Below, piece by piece: positions 12,478 through 24,900 of a stretch of 64,000 bases of DNA. The DNA is from Poecilobothrus nobilitatus (lineage: Eukaryota; Arthropoda; Insecta; Diptera; Dolichopodidae). The stretch is taken from NCBI GenBank assembly GCA_947095535.1, contig OX352773.1, forward strand, positions 31,145,398 to 31,209,397. The letters run 5' to 3'. The notes under the pieces are model-generated. The model did not search any database, had not been told where the DNA came from, and saw nothing but the letters and a program-made list of their open reading frames with translations. The stretch's first letter is position 1; every line of letters begins with the position of its first letter. The translations under genes were made by a program, and so were the position numbers.

Positions 12478-15400
12478 CTTTTGTTTAAGTAAATAAATAT
12501 AGCTACTTAAATATTATATCTTTTCATTTGCAAAAATTCCATATTATCAGTTGACATTAATTTATAATAAGTTAACTATGAAAACCATATTTTAGTTCGG
12601 AAAGATAGTTTTGCATTTCATATACGGAAGCGGTGCTATTAATTAACTGCCAAATCATTAACCCCCAAAAAACAAAAAGTATCTAATTCTCACTATTTTT
12701 GATTGTCAGTTTTTTTTAGATTTTCATTTAGATTTTCTTTTTAATTTTAGTTTTTTGATTGTTTCATTTTTTTGGCGATTAGATCACTTTTTTTTTTTTT
12801 TTTGGGAATTCATTAATTTTAGTTCATATGAATTAATCTTCAAATTTAAAAAATAAACTAATCCCCAAAAAAAAGAAATGAATTAATCTCCAAGTTAAAT
12901 TTTGGCGAAAAAAAAAAATGGGGGTTAGTTCATTTTTATTTTAGAGGATAGATTAAAATATCTACAGAAGCTTCATAATAAAACCAAAACATTAACTAAT
13001 ATAGTAAAACTCAGATCAAAAAAACAAATATTAACAGTAAGTTTACTATAAATAATAGTTTTCCAAAGAACCTTTCAATATTCTGTCCCGATATTAATGT
13101 TTTAAACTAGAAGATCGAAAAATTTACATAAATTTTGTTGTTACCAAATAGTGAAAAATAAAAACTATATAATTCCACTTTCTAAAAAATCAATATTTTC
13201 AAATCTCATTACATCTCCATTTAATTTTCAAAAAAATATCCTTAAATAATTTTTCTTTCTTTTTTTTTTTCTATTTCAGGTAAAAATTTAACATCATTTT
13301 ACAACTAATCAAAACGTAAGTTCATAAATTATTTATATAATCTCTTCCTAACAAGATTTTTCCCTTAAAGATAAAAAACAAACTTTAATTAGTTTAATCT
13401 TTAGACTTTTGAATTTTAAATTTAAATCAAAACACATTTTATACTTTATTTCCAATTTAATTTTAATTTGTCTTTTTTTTTTTAATCCGAAAAAAGAAAC
13501 AAAAAAAAAAAAACATAATTTTACTTTTAAAAGTTAATTTTTCACTTTTTATATTAATTTTCTATTGTTACACATGTTTTTTTAAACTCATTTTTTTTTT
13601 GTCATTTGTAATTTAAAACCTCATCGAAAATTGGGTAAAAATAACAAATAATCAAGAAAAATAACCAAAAAGAAAGGGATAGATATACAACAATAACTAC
13701 ATAATTATTATTTTCACCATTTATTCAAGCACAAAAAAAAAAGAAAAACGAAAACAAAAATAAACCATAATATAAAAAATTTAATCTATGGAATATACAT
13801 ATGTATGTATAGAAATATGTTATGTAAAACAGCCATCTATATAATATATGAACCAGCATTACAAAATTGCAATTTGTCTTTTACCTTTCTACAATTTACA
13901 GTTATCTTGTTTTTAAACAATTTCCTTTTTTTTTTTTTGAAAATTACAACTTTTTTAAAACTGCGGACATTATGACCTAAGGTTCTTTCTGTTACACTAA
14001 TACATTCAAAAAAAAAAACAAAAAAAAAAACACAATATTGTTACCATGTTATATCCATACATAAAAAAAAAAAATATAAATTCTTACATTTTTGTACATC
14101 ACACATAGTATATACATATATAAAGTTGAATTATTCACGGGAAGAAAATATATTCATGTAATAATACTTAAAATATAGAAAATATGCAAATTGATTTAAA
14201 AAAAAAAAAAAAAAAGGAATAAAAGACCAAAAATATTGTGGAATAGTAAAGTACTACATGAAAAATTTTAAAATTGTGATGGGAATACATTATATGTATG
14301 TATGTATGCATGTATTATTGAATTGTACAATTCGTTTACTGCACATGCATAAGTGCCTAACAATAACAGTACAGTTTTCTTCTTCAATAATATGAATTTT
14401 AAAAGGGAAAAATTAAATTAAGGATTGCGGTACGGTACCATGAAACAAAGAATATAAGTTCTTTGATTAAAATGACTTATAACAAAAAAAAATAAAAATA
14501 AAAAATTTAACCACAAAACGGCAGAATCATTAAAAACTATTAGTATTCAAAAAAAAAAATACTATAATTCTATGAAGATTGAGTTCACTTCATTTCAAAG
14601 TAATAAAAAAAATTTAATCTGTTTGGTTTTTTTTTTAATAAGGCTAAGTGCTGCCATATAAAAGATCTATGACAATTTCTTACTTTTTTCAATTCTCATT
14701 TGTTATATCGTCATAACTAAATTTATAATAAAGAAAGCCAACTATTGATGTCAAAATTTTAGGAATTAATATAAATTGTACAGGTAAATTTAAAGAAAAT
14801 AAATGGCGTACACTCATCACACTCACCCATAAAAGAGAAAGAATCCAGAAATAATGAATTTTTTACTATGTGTCTTTTTAAATATATTTAAATATATAAA
14901 AATTTTTGTAATATGCAACTTCACCACTTCAAGTTCTCTAGTCTTAAATGCTACAGATCTACTGAATATTTTTTCAACATTAAATGTGAAACAATAGAAA
15001 ATTTTTGAACTTCAATGTTAAATCAAAACAAATATAATACATTTTTTGTTTAAATTTTGTATCTATATTTACTGTTATATGGTATCTGTATTTACTGTTA
15101 TACTACACTTTTACAAAATTTTGTGATCTCTATATCACATATCACCTTTAATTCAACCCATAACCATATAACCTTTTTTTTTTTTACCAATCATTCATAT
15201 TTCATGTGTTCCGCCTATACCTATGCAATTTTTTTCAAGATCAGTTTAATTTACTTCGCTATTAACAATTAATTTACTAATTTAATATTGAGTGAATGAT
15301 TTTTCCATATATTCAATTCAATAATATCAATTAATTTTGAATACTGGTAGAACTCCATTTTTTAAGATCTTGTTTATCAATATAATTATTCTATAGTATA

Positions 15401-17049
15401 TCTGCTAATATCATAAAGCCGTAAGAATAATATCAAGCATAAATACAATACAAATGTTATTTTACTTCAGTGAATTTTTATATTCTGAGCACAGAACTAT
15501 CGAAAAAATGATTCATTCAAATAAATTTTCTTAACTTTCAGTTATTTCTTAAACATTAAGAAAAATTAATAATAAAATGATTCATTCAGAGCCCGAGGCT
15601 GAATATTTCATATTCAAAAGAGAATATAGAGATAATCTTCATCTATACAAATAAATAAGTATGAGATAATATTATAATATTGTTTAAGTATCACAATACT
15701 TTGAAAATTTTTTCATCCATCAACAAAAAACAAAAAATAAAACAAAATTAAGATAGAAAAATTATTTTTCTAACATCAACGTATTAGTCATCATCTGTAT
15801 TTTGCAAAAAAAAAAAACAAACAAAAAATACAAACACAAAAATAATTTTTACCACCCACAATATTATAACACAACTAAAATGAAAAACAAAAAATACAAT
15901 CAAGTGAAAATTGTTTTTAATATTCAGTACATGGATTTACAAACGTCTCTACAGAATTCACCAATTCACCAATTTAAAAACAAAAAAATACAGCAAATAA
16001 TTTAAAAAAAAAAAAAAAAAAAAAACATTAGGAAAAAATAATAGTAACAAACTATCGAACATAATAAAAATTGAAAATAAATAATAATAATAATAATAAA
16101 AAACAAGATGGGTTTAATGCAATACCAAAAGAAAACTGTGTATAGATAAAAATGGTTATTATAGATTCTAAAAAAAATATTAGAAAGAGAAGAAATTCCC
16201 AACAACACAATCGTCATCAAAACCAATGCCAGTCGGAATATAAATTTTAACCATTGGAAAATATACCACGAAAAATTTTTTTTTTTTTTTTTTTACATAT
16301 TAATGTGTATATTATTACAATTTTTAGATTATTCGTTTTCTATTTACCATATGAGACCAAATAAAAACAGAAAAAAACAATAGAAAACAATAAAGGTACA
16401 GATAACCGAAAAACATGGATGGGTGGAAAAAGAAATTTAGCATAAAAAAAAAAAAAATAAAACTTTTCAGTACCAAGATTTTTTCCGAGCTTAGGTAAAA
16501 AAAAAATTCTTGTCATATTTTGCACTTTTTCATTTTTTTCATTTCACTTTTTCCAAATAGTTTTTTTTTTTTTTTTTTTTTTTAAATTTTAAATTAGCAG
16601 AAAAAAGCAAAAGATATTGAAAAAAAGAAAGAGTACCTATTATAGGTAGAGTAAGAAAACTAGCTAATATAAAGATTGAATAAAAATTCCTATAGGTATA
16701 GTTTTAAAATATTGTTCTTATTTTTTTTTTGGTATAATTTTGATGTAAAATTTGTAGAATTTAACGGTACATTACATATTTACAGATTAAATATTTAAAA
16801 AAAAAAACTATGGAAATGGATATAATATTATTTAATATTACAATTTTTGTTGTTAGATTTGATTTTAATTCACAATATAGGATAAAAAGAAAATGTTCGC
16901 CATCTCTATTTTCGTTTATTCACTCATAAATCATTTGTTATTAAAGAAGTACTTAAAGTACTTAATAGAAAAAAATCTTGTAAATTTCTATTAATTTGAG
17001 ATTAGTCAAGAGTTTTCTTTTAGGAAATTAATTAAATGATATCCAAATT
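12478..17049. other. A+T-rich stretch without a recognisable gene
   Basis: Includes an odd patch at 12,650-12,960 with several AATTAATCTCC / ACTAATCCCC-like fragments and short runs of C (near 12,661) and G (near 12,920). Also an (AAT)n run at 16,076-16,100 and many 12-22-nt A or T runs. The frames at 15,057-15,272, 15,802-16,005, 16,002-16,226 and 16,340-16,525 are low complexity. A candidate recursive splice site at 13.28 kb is listed separately. Confidence 0.6.
13251..13286 (+). other. candidate recursive splice site (zero-length exon)
   Basis: A nearly uninterrupted pyrimidine tract (13,251-13,276) runs directly into CAG|GTAAAA, with the AG at 13,278-13,279 and GT at 13,280-13,281. This 3' splice site abutting a 5' splice site is the layout of ratcheting points that remove long insect introns in steps. 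A plausible branch region (CTTAAAT) lies about 40 nt upstream. Such matches can arise by chance in T-rich DNA, and nothing shows that this DNA is transcribed. Confidence 0.25.
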
Positions 17050-17312
17050 ACTAATAATAACAGCTGTTACAGTGAAGCTATCTTTGGTTATATCATGCAG
17101 GAAAGAATTATATATTACTGCACGATGTAATCTACTGATGGTCCTGACTCTGAAATAAATAATAATAATAATATTAATAACTGATATCAATACCAATAAT
17201 AAAACTTGGTTGCTACAGTGACAGTGGGGTTGTCTACAATTATTTACCTGATGCAAGAACCTGTTATATACCACTGCATGTTGTAACTGTTGATGGCTAT
17301 AGTCACTGTTAC
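17050..17312. repeat. diverged tandem duplication, period about 155 bp
   Basis: Two imperfect copies. GTTACAGTGAAGCTATC...ATGCAGGAAAG...ACTGCACGATGTAA...TGATGG (from about 17,065) recurs as CTACAGTGACAGTGG...ATGCAAGAACC...ACTGCATGTTGTAA...TGATGG (from about 17,213), with ATGCA(G/A)GAA at 17,095 and 17,251. An (AAT)n run near 17,157-17,176 separates them. The 80-codon minus-strand frame at 17,032-17,274 merely reads through both copies. The G+C content is higher than in the surroundings. Confidence 0.55.
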
Positions 17313-17570
17313 AAAAATAGTAATATTAATAGGCGGATTCATTGTTCGCTTACAATCCCATTCCCAATTCAATGTTTCCGCATCCTTGTCCTATCCTTTC
17401 CTATTCCTACTAGGGCTAGGGAAGCCAATATACTGCGTTAGCAGTTAGGGGATTCATCCCATTATATTGGCTACAGGGAGAGATGGGTTGAATGAGTAAG
17501 AATTTGACACTATCGAGGGGAAATTCTTGGTGTGTTTGAGAGATTCCCACTTCTCTTAGGAAAAAAAAAA
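17313..17570. other. G+C-richer island with a 10-bp stem-loop, possible LINE 3' end
   Basis: Much less A+T-rich than its surroundings. On the plus strand two frames stay open over about 17,330-17,450; one begins RRIHCSLTIPF and could be the extreme C-terminus of a LINE ORF, but this is speculative. AGCCAATATA (17,423-17,432) and TATATTGGCT (17,463-17,472) form a perfect 10-bp inverted repeat around a 30-nt loop. The island ends at an A-run at about 17,563. Together with the tandem duplication just upstream it looks like part of a repeat element whose other copies are outside the window. Confidence 0.35.
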
Positions 17571-18774
17571 TTATATCCTTTTTCATTATACCCCACCAAA
17601 ATTATCTAAAATTAAGCATTTTATTGATAAGACTTAAAGCAAAATTTAACCAAAGTAGCTTTGAAAGTTCAGTGTAGCTTTAGTTGTCTATAATCTATAA
17701 CAGGTAAATAATTCAAATTATATTATATAAGTAATATAATAATGGTAAATTGATGTTTTGTTTGTATTATTTTATTCAAATTCACAATAGACTTTTTTTT
17801 TCACTGTGTAACAGATACATTAAATTTATATATTTTGAATTGTTTCTAAACATTTGTCTAGAAGTGTAATTTTGTGTTTCTTTTTGTCTTTGTCATTCTT
17901 TAATATTACCATACTCACCTTTTATATACATATATTTAAAAAAAAAAATAATAACAAAAACATGCAATATCTGTTTCTGGCTTAAATTTGGCCTTGAAGA
18001 TAAATTGAATTTTTGTAAAAACTACTGTAGAAAAAAGGATATAATTTCCAGAGACACAAATAAATAAATACATATTATATTTTAGAAAATCATTGTGGAG
18101 TAATTTCTTTATTCCTTTTTGTACTGTTCACCTTCTTTTTAAGATGAAAATTTAATTTACATAAACAAATAAGAATGTAACAAATTTCAATCTATCAGGT
18201 TGTGGCTTGAAATATGGTGAAATTTTTCTAACCCTTTTTTTTTTTTTTTTTTTATTTTGATTTTATTATTATTTTTTTGTTTTTGTATTCAAATAATATA
18301 TTTACATATATCTGAAGATATAACAGAAAAAAAAAAATCTTAAGAGCTTTCTGTAAACTCTTTCTTTCTATAATTTGATTTTTTATGTTTTTTTTATTTT
18401 TACCCCTTTTTTTTATGTTTCATTCATTGTAAATAATATAGTCTAAAAATTATATAGGTGTACATGATTGATTTTAAAAATTATCGTAAATGAAATTGTT
18501 AAGTCTCGTATATATAGTATAAATCTTTAGATAAATTATTACACGTATATCTTTATCAACATTTATATAAAAAAAATTTTTTTACTTATTTTCAAAATTA
18601 TCAGATTTAAATTTTAAAAAATTCATACATAATTTTCAATTATAAAATATATCATAAAATATGCATTTAATTATAGTTGATACCTCAATAACTATAAATG
18701 ATCTCTTGATATCCACATGGAAGAACTTGTTAGCATATGTAATTTTGTAATATACTATTAAGATAAATCAAAGC
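17571..18774. other. A+T-rich stretch without a recognisable gene
   Basis: Only poly-A/T runs and simple sequence; no open frame of interest and no match to the repeat families found elsewhere in the window. Confidence 0.7.
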
Positions 18775-18960
18775 CTTAACTAATTTTTATCTACAACTTG
18801 TACCACAACATCCAGTAATTTCCCATACTTCCCAATTTCCTTTATTCCTATTCCTTTATTTCAATTTTCCCCAACCCTCAAACTAAACAGTACATTGTAG
18901 CATAGGTTCTAACCTAATATTTAGAGATTTTCACCTACCTAGCAAAAAAAAAAAACTAAT
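18775..18960 (+). pseudogene. LINE 3' end (CR1/jockey-like family), heavily truncated
   Basis: Contains the last codons and 3' UTR of the LINE family seen better at 55,308-55,790. The frame through LIFIYNLYHNIQ ends at TAA just after CATCCAG (near 18,815). The copy at 54.6 kb ends the same way, reading NIFVLNTSSNIQ then stop. The 3' UTR that follows shares CCCAATTTCCTTTATTCC with the reverse strand of 30,460-30,490, and ATAGGTTCTAACCTAAT with the reverse strand of about 30,400-30,425. Nothing upstream of about 18,775 belongs to the element, so it is a typical 5'-truncated insertion with too little left to encode anything. Confidence 0.6.
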
Positions 18961-19835
18961 TGTATTAACTAACCAACCTGAACCAAATAAAAACTGGATA
19001 TGATCAAAAAAATCATAATAATCACCTATTATATTATTCTTTCACTTAGCGAAGTTTAAAAATTATGTCATAGGCTGCATTCTTTATTCCGTTAGTTAGT
19101 ATTTTTCAAATGGAAATTTATCAATGATCGTTTTCATTAAATTTCAAGAAATTGAGCAAATTTTGAAATTAAATTTTTATAACTTGTAAATAAACAGTTT
19201 TAATATCATATAAACCGAATTTTTTAATTACTAAATTTAAAAAATTATAAGGACATATAAATAAATAGAATTGTGTCGGTTGCAATTAAACAATTCTTCA
19301 TTTGAGAAGACCTAATACTGTCTTACATACAAATTGGGATTAATTCTAAATAATATATATACATTTTCGGGTTAAATTTATATACATAATCTCATTTCTC
19401 GTACAAAATTTCTTCATTTCTAACTTAAATCTATGATACAGATAGGGTTCACTGAACTGATGAAAGATATTTTGACATTAATAAAGTCCACAATATTTTA
19501 ATAAGTGTTCATAAACATAAAAGAATTTAAATCAGTTTTGTAAAATTCTGTAAAATACATACCGTATAATATACATTACAGTAATTTTCATGCGACCCAA
19601 GATGAAGTACCACTATCATTTATGAACTCAAATTTCTTTGAGATACCCCGACAAGATTGAAAACTGCGCCTTACGATGAAATATTTATCGAAAGATTGGT
19701 GCAATTTCACTTTATACTGAAATTTAATCAATAATACCTCGCCTCAACATATTCCAACATACCACAAAAGAGATAACAAGTGTTCACTTCTACACTCTTC
19801 TACACTCCTAAGCTAATTTCTATGGGGTTTGATGG
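18961..19835. other. no gene recognised; more complex sequence from about 19,560
   Basis: 18,961-19,560 is ordinary A+T-rich DNA. From about 19,560 the base composition rises and continues into the possible exon pair at 19,836-20,040; on the minus strand this would be sequence downstream of the second exon. It has no long open frame. A GATGAAGT(A/G)CCA fragment near 19,600 is shared with repeat family R3 at about 21,820, but the match is too short to call. Confidence 0.4.
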
Positions 19836-20040
19836 TTATGAAAATCTATTCAATGTCAAAACTGCTAAGATGTGAACCATGCTTCCGCCATATGCATTCT
19901 CTTCTGCCAATAATGTTCCTGTTGCAATTTGCAACTGTTCAAAAATAATCATTTTAAGTTAATATATAATTTACTTTTCAACTCACCTTTGATATCCAAT
20001 TTTCTTCCACTTTTTCCTCAGCAGTTTTCTCTCTGCCATT
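19836..20040 (-). CDS. possible two-exon coding fragment, product not recognised
   Basis: On the minus strand ATCAAAG|GTGAGT places a near-consensus donor at 19,987/19,986, and TTTTTGAACAG|TTG places an acceptor at 19,935/19,934, defining a 52-nt intron of the size typical of small insect introns. Retaining the intron gives a stop at once (GTG AGT TGA). Splicing leaves one frame open for 50 residues: NGREKTAEEKVEENWISK from exon 1, then LQIATGTLLAEENAYGG and SMVHILAVLTLNRFS, with the stop at 19,838-19,836. A TAG lies six nucleotides upstream of the first codon given, so an upstream exon or a different start would be needed. An ATG at 20,039-20,037 opens another frame (MAERKLLRKKWKKIGYQ) that ends in exon 2. 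I do not recognise either peptide. Composition is far less A+T-rich than the surroundings. It could be a terminal exon pair, a gene relic or chance. Confidence 0.3.
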
Positions 20041-21724
20041 TAACTACATCTACATTATTATAAAGGAATCAGTTCCCAGTGTTAAGTTAGCGTGTAAAAA
20101 AAGAAAAAAATAAATAAATTAAACCAGTTATATTGATATACATAAAATTCACAAAAAACTTAAGGCATATTAGAATCAAAAAAGGACCTTTACCAACATT
20201 TAAAATCATACTTGAAAATAAAATTATCAATTTAAGATTAGGTAATAAAAAAAACAAAAATGAAGGATGGTAATATAATTTTTAGAATATATTTTAAACC
20301 TCTATGTTAGTTTTTATGTTACAACATTATTTCTATATTACCACAATTATCACCACACATTGAACATTTTTAAGTAAATTCTCACTAAATATTAAAATTC
20401 AACATATGCACAAGTTTTTATTTAAATTAAAAATTGTGAGTTATAAAGCATGAATTAAAATTTCTTAGTTTTTTAAGTGAAAATAATTTAAAAATTCAAA
20501 AAATCAAAATTATTTGATTAAATAATTTAAATTTCGTTTTTCAAATTTTTTTTTTTCAACTTGTTTAGAATTCACCTCTACAAAATTAATTTTTAATCTG
20601 TCAAATGTATCATATGGCAAAGACAAAGCAAAAAGTATTCTATATGCTACCTTTGACCAATAGTTCCCTTTATTGCTAAAATATAATAATTTGGTATGGT
20701 ATAATTTATTTAACTGGCATAATAACAACAACAATATAATATAAACCAAAATAATAAAAACCAAAACCTTAATAACGATTTTTTCATGTTTTTTTTTTTT
20801 TTTCTTCATCTATTTGGTCCATTTAGATTTTAAATGTAATTTATTATCAATAATAAAATACAAAATACTTTTTTATATATTACAACTAAATACATAGCTA
20901 TATATATATATATAGATATAAATATAAAATACCTGTTTACCTACAAATAACATACTGGTGGGATATAATCCAACTAAATAATTCACCACATTTTTTTTAT
21001 ACTCGTATTTTTTTTTTTGTGTTTTTTTTTTTTTTTTCTGAATATTTTCACCCATTATCCATATATACATTTTCAACATTATTATATGAACCTTTTGTTA
21101 TTATGAACCTTTTACACAATATCAGGTTATCAGATTACACCCTTGTCTTATATTTTTTTTGTTTATAATCTGTGGGGGTGAGTTGATAAAAATGTAATAG
21201 AGAATATCCATTTTCGCTAATATATTCAGATATAAAATAGTATATTTTATATTTTTATTTTATTTTTTTTTTCTTTTTTGTTTATTTTATTCCTGATCTG
21301 ATGTTTTACTCTCCTGGCATACACATAGGATAATACGAACAAAACATAGAAACAAAAAGTTATAATATTATATAGTATTTTATATTTTTACTACCTTGAC
21401 TTTGGTTGAAATTTATTGAACCTATAATAAAAGTCAATTTAATTTTTGGTGCTATTTTGTTTTTTTTTTTTTTGTGTTACTGAGAGGGTGGAAAATAAAA
21501 CAAATGAAGGTAAAAAAAACAAAAAGTTTTTTTTTACAGATTTTTATATTAAGTTTTTATATATAAATTTTTGATAACTTTTTTTTATTCATTTAAATGG
21601 TAGTAGACCTTCTGAAACAATTCCTTTGTAAACAAATGAAAATTATTGTAATATTTTTAAATCATTATAAAAGAAAAATCATTCAAAATCATTTGTAAAT
21701 TAAACATTATATGTTACAATTATC
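20041..21724. other. A+T-rich stretch without a recognisable gene
   Basis: Poly-A/T runs throughout. The 99-codon minus-strand frame at 20,510-20,809 (rich in Leu/Ile/Lys) and the frame at 20,873-21,079 show no domain or splice support. A (TA)n run lies near 20,899-20,914. Confidence 0.65.
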
Positions 21725-21990
21725 ATAGAAGAAGATTGACTCCAGGACATTTATTCAAAAACTGCGAAGTTTTATTCCGAACAATATATGTGCATTTAGG
21801 AGTATAATGCTTTGCCGAAGATGAAGTGCCAGCAATAAACCCTATACATATTTTTACTTTCTTAGAGGTAGGAAGATTGACAGAAATATTGTAAATGGAA
21901 GCAAAATCTACAACATGTAGTAATAGAGTGAGGACAATAGATCTATATCAAAAGGTGGCAGTGTCACTTACACCTCTTAAATAACAATAA
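21725..21990 (+). repeat. dispersed repeat family R3, copy 1
   Basis: Homologous to the reverse strand of 49,215-49,565. Shared blocks in order are GATTGACTCCAG, AAGTTTTATTCC, ATATGTGCATTTA, a TTTG(C/A)(C/T)G(A)A block, TAAACCCTATACA, ACTTTCTTAGAG, ATAGATCTA(T/C)ATCAAAAG, and CCTTAAATAACAA. An internal 24-codon open frame from about 21,740 is not conserved in the other copy, so the element is probably noncoding. The family is unnamed by me and the ends are approximate. Confidence 0.6.
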
Positions 21991-24900
21991 TTTAATAATC
22001 TTCGTAATCATCATAATAGTCCCTTTGATATGTAAATTTGAGATTAATTTTAATATAATTTTTGTGACACGTTTGATGTTAAGAAAACTGAATAAAGTTT
22101 TAACAAGTTTGTGTTATATTAAAATGTAAAAAGTAAAGTTTATAATAGCAATGTTCTGTCATTAAATTGATTAATTTAAACTTAAAATTTTTGAAAACGA
22201 TTTCTAATTGCTATTGAATTGTAAATTTTGTATTAAAAAGATATTATCTACAACTATACTAACCATAGAAACATTATATCTACCTAATCATCGTAACATT
22301 TTTCTGTTTAATTTTATTAAGTGTTTTTCTAATATTCATATTTGTTCAAAAGAATTTTAGTGGTAATATCATTAAGGAAAACTCAATGTAATAATAAACT
22401 CTACAAAAAAAAAAATCATTCAAATGGTATTCACACCATTAGAAAAAAGAAAAATTGACCAGTAATGAAAGATTGTAACCAATTATTGGTACAAAACTTT
22501 TATATCTGTTGTTTAAATTAATTGATCCCCTTTGAATAAATATTATTAATTATTAATGAAAATTGTTAATAATTTTACAATTTTTCAAATGTCCATCATT
22601 TAACCTTCCTTTTGTTATCCTTATAATCACTTTAAAAATAAAAAACAAAAAAAAATAAAACAACAAAGCCATACCAATTAAAAATGGTTCATTTACTTCC
22701 GGTTCCTTTTGGTTATTTTTTTTTTGTTCTTTTTTTTTTTTTGTTCAGTCCTTTTTTTCCTTTTTAGTATTTTGTTTATTCGGTTGATGTTTTTTTCTTT
22801 ATTTTTAATTTTAAAAAGAAATAATTTTCCACAGTCTGGTCCTTTTTTTAGGTTTCTCCTTCTTTCAATTTAAGTTTTTTTGTTTTTTTTTTAAATTCTA
22901 TTTTAATTCTATTGTATTATGGATGAATAATCTTAATGGAAGTAAACGCCTAGCGGGTATTCAAAATAAATAAACAAACAAACATATGCATATTTAAATC
23001 ATGACAAAAAAAAAAAAAAACAAAAAAAATTATAAAAATTGTAGGATTGTTTTGATTTTTTACGTTCAATTTAAAATATTTTTATAAACGAATGAATAAA
23101 GGAAGTGGATAAATTGAAAAGAAAAAAAATGTTTATTTTTTAATAAATATGAATCAAAACGAATGAACATAGCCCTAAAGAAATAAATTATTATACTACA
23201 ATATCTAACAATTGTCAGATTATTTATTTAAATATTTCATATTTTTGAATGATATTTTTGTGTAAAATTTATTCAATAGATTTTTTGTTATAAAAATCAA
23301 TGATTATTAATAAAATAATATATTGCCATTTATTTATTGCTATTTAATATTATCCAAATGATAAATGTTTAATATTATAAATACAAAATAGTTTTCTTTT
23401 TCATTAAGCAACCATTTTTCGAACTCTCTTCAAGGACCTTCCTTTCTTTTTTTAATTTTTTTTTTTAAGTACTCAAAGTTTAATTTGTACTTTTTCTTCA
23501 CTTTATTTTCTTGCGCAATAATAACATAAATTTTCTTATTTTTTTTAAATGTATAAATTACTAGATCCTTAACAGTTAATAAGTTAAAGATATCAAGATT
23601 CTCATTGATTTGTCACACTTAGAAAGCTAACATTTTTCCCAACAGTTGTATACTTTTAATGAAATCTTAACCAGATCAATAAATACGAAACTCACATCAT
23701 GAAGTTTAAAAACATAAAATACAATAAAACTATGTAATTAGATTTTTACACTATTCCTTTTCAAGGACAACTTTTGAAATTGAAGTGATCTGTAATTAGC
23801 TAACAATTAATGTATAAAGAAGGTATCATCAATTGATCAATAATAATAAAAAATGTTTCCAGGAAATCAGAAAATTTTCAATATATTTTTTATTTATTAC
23901 TTTTTTTTTCATTAAATAAATTACTTAATCTTTTTTGTTTTTTATTTCCCTCTCCTTTTTTAACCACGTTTTATATAACTATACATGTCTTCATACCTAT
24001 CTTTTTATATTATACTTATAAATTCTTATCCTTTTGGAAAAAATTATTTCAGTATCAATCAAATGTATACCTTATATTATATGTACGTTATATAAATATT
24101 CTTCTTTAAAATCAATTTTAAAAATAAATTTATTGGTTTGTTTTTTTTTTTTTTGTCCAAACAATTCAATTCAATTCAATTCCACATTGTTGACAATTGT
24201 TTTAATAAAATTCTTCGAGAATCGATAAAAATTTAAGTTTAAAAAAATAAAAAAGTAAAAATTAATATACTTTGTGGCAAAACAAAAAAAAAAAAAACAA
24301 AAGATTGTTTTTTTTTTTAAGAAGATTATAAGAACATACCAAATCGTCACAGCACTTAAAATTAATACTAAAAAAAAAACAAACAAATAACCATGACATT
24401 ACTGTGGCAGAAATAGTTACTCTATTGTTGCCCAATTAAAATTAATCAGAATTTTCTTTAATGTAATAACAAAAAACTATAAAAAATAAAAAAAAAATAA
24501 AAATCCACAGATACAAGTCACGTCAATATAAATCAAAAATTACAAAAAGCGAAAAAAAAAAAATATATAGAATGAAATGTTTTTTCCCAATAGGAAAGCA
24601 ACTATCGGAAGGAGAAAAAAAAAAATTTATAAAAGTCTAATTAGTAGGTAAATAATAGTATAGTAATAATAATATATACATATATATATATTAAATGTAT
24701 ATAAATATATAGATATCTCTGTCACATCTAGATGTACAGTAGACTAAAAAGACTAAAAAGAGAAAATACAATAACACGAACAACAAAAAGAAAAAAGATA
24801 TAATAGTTAATCAATATATTTTTCTCATCCTTTTTTTTTTTCTTTTTTTTTTTTTTACTTTCTTACCTAGACATATTCTTTATGCTCGGAAAAATGTAAC

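Noticed and set aside
17032..17274. 80-codon minus-strand frame with internal similarity (NxFLHxxxx repeats)
   Set aside because: The similarity is explained by the underlying 155-bp DNA duplication, which also contains an (AAT)n run; no domain.
19590..19640. A third R3 copy (GATGAAGT(A/G)CCA shared)
   Set aside because: Only a dozen bases match, and the surrounding R3 blocks are absent.
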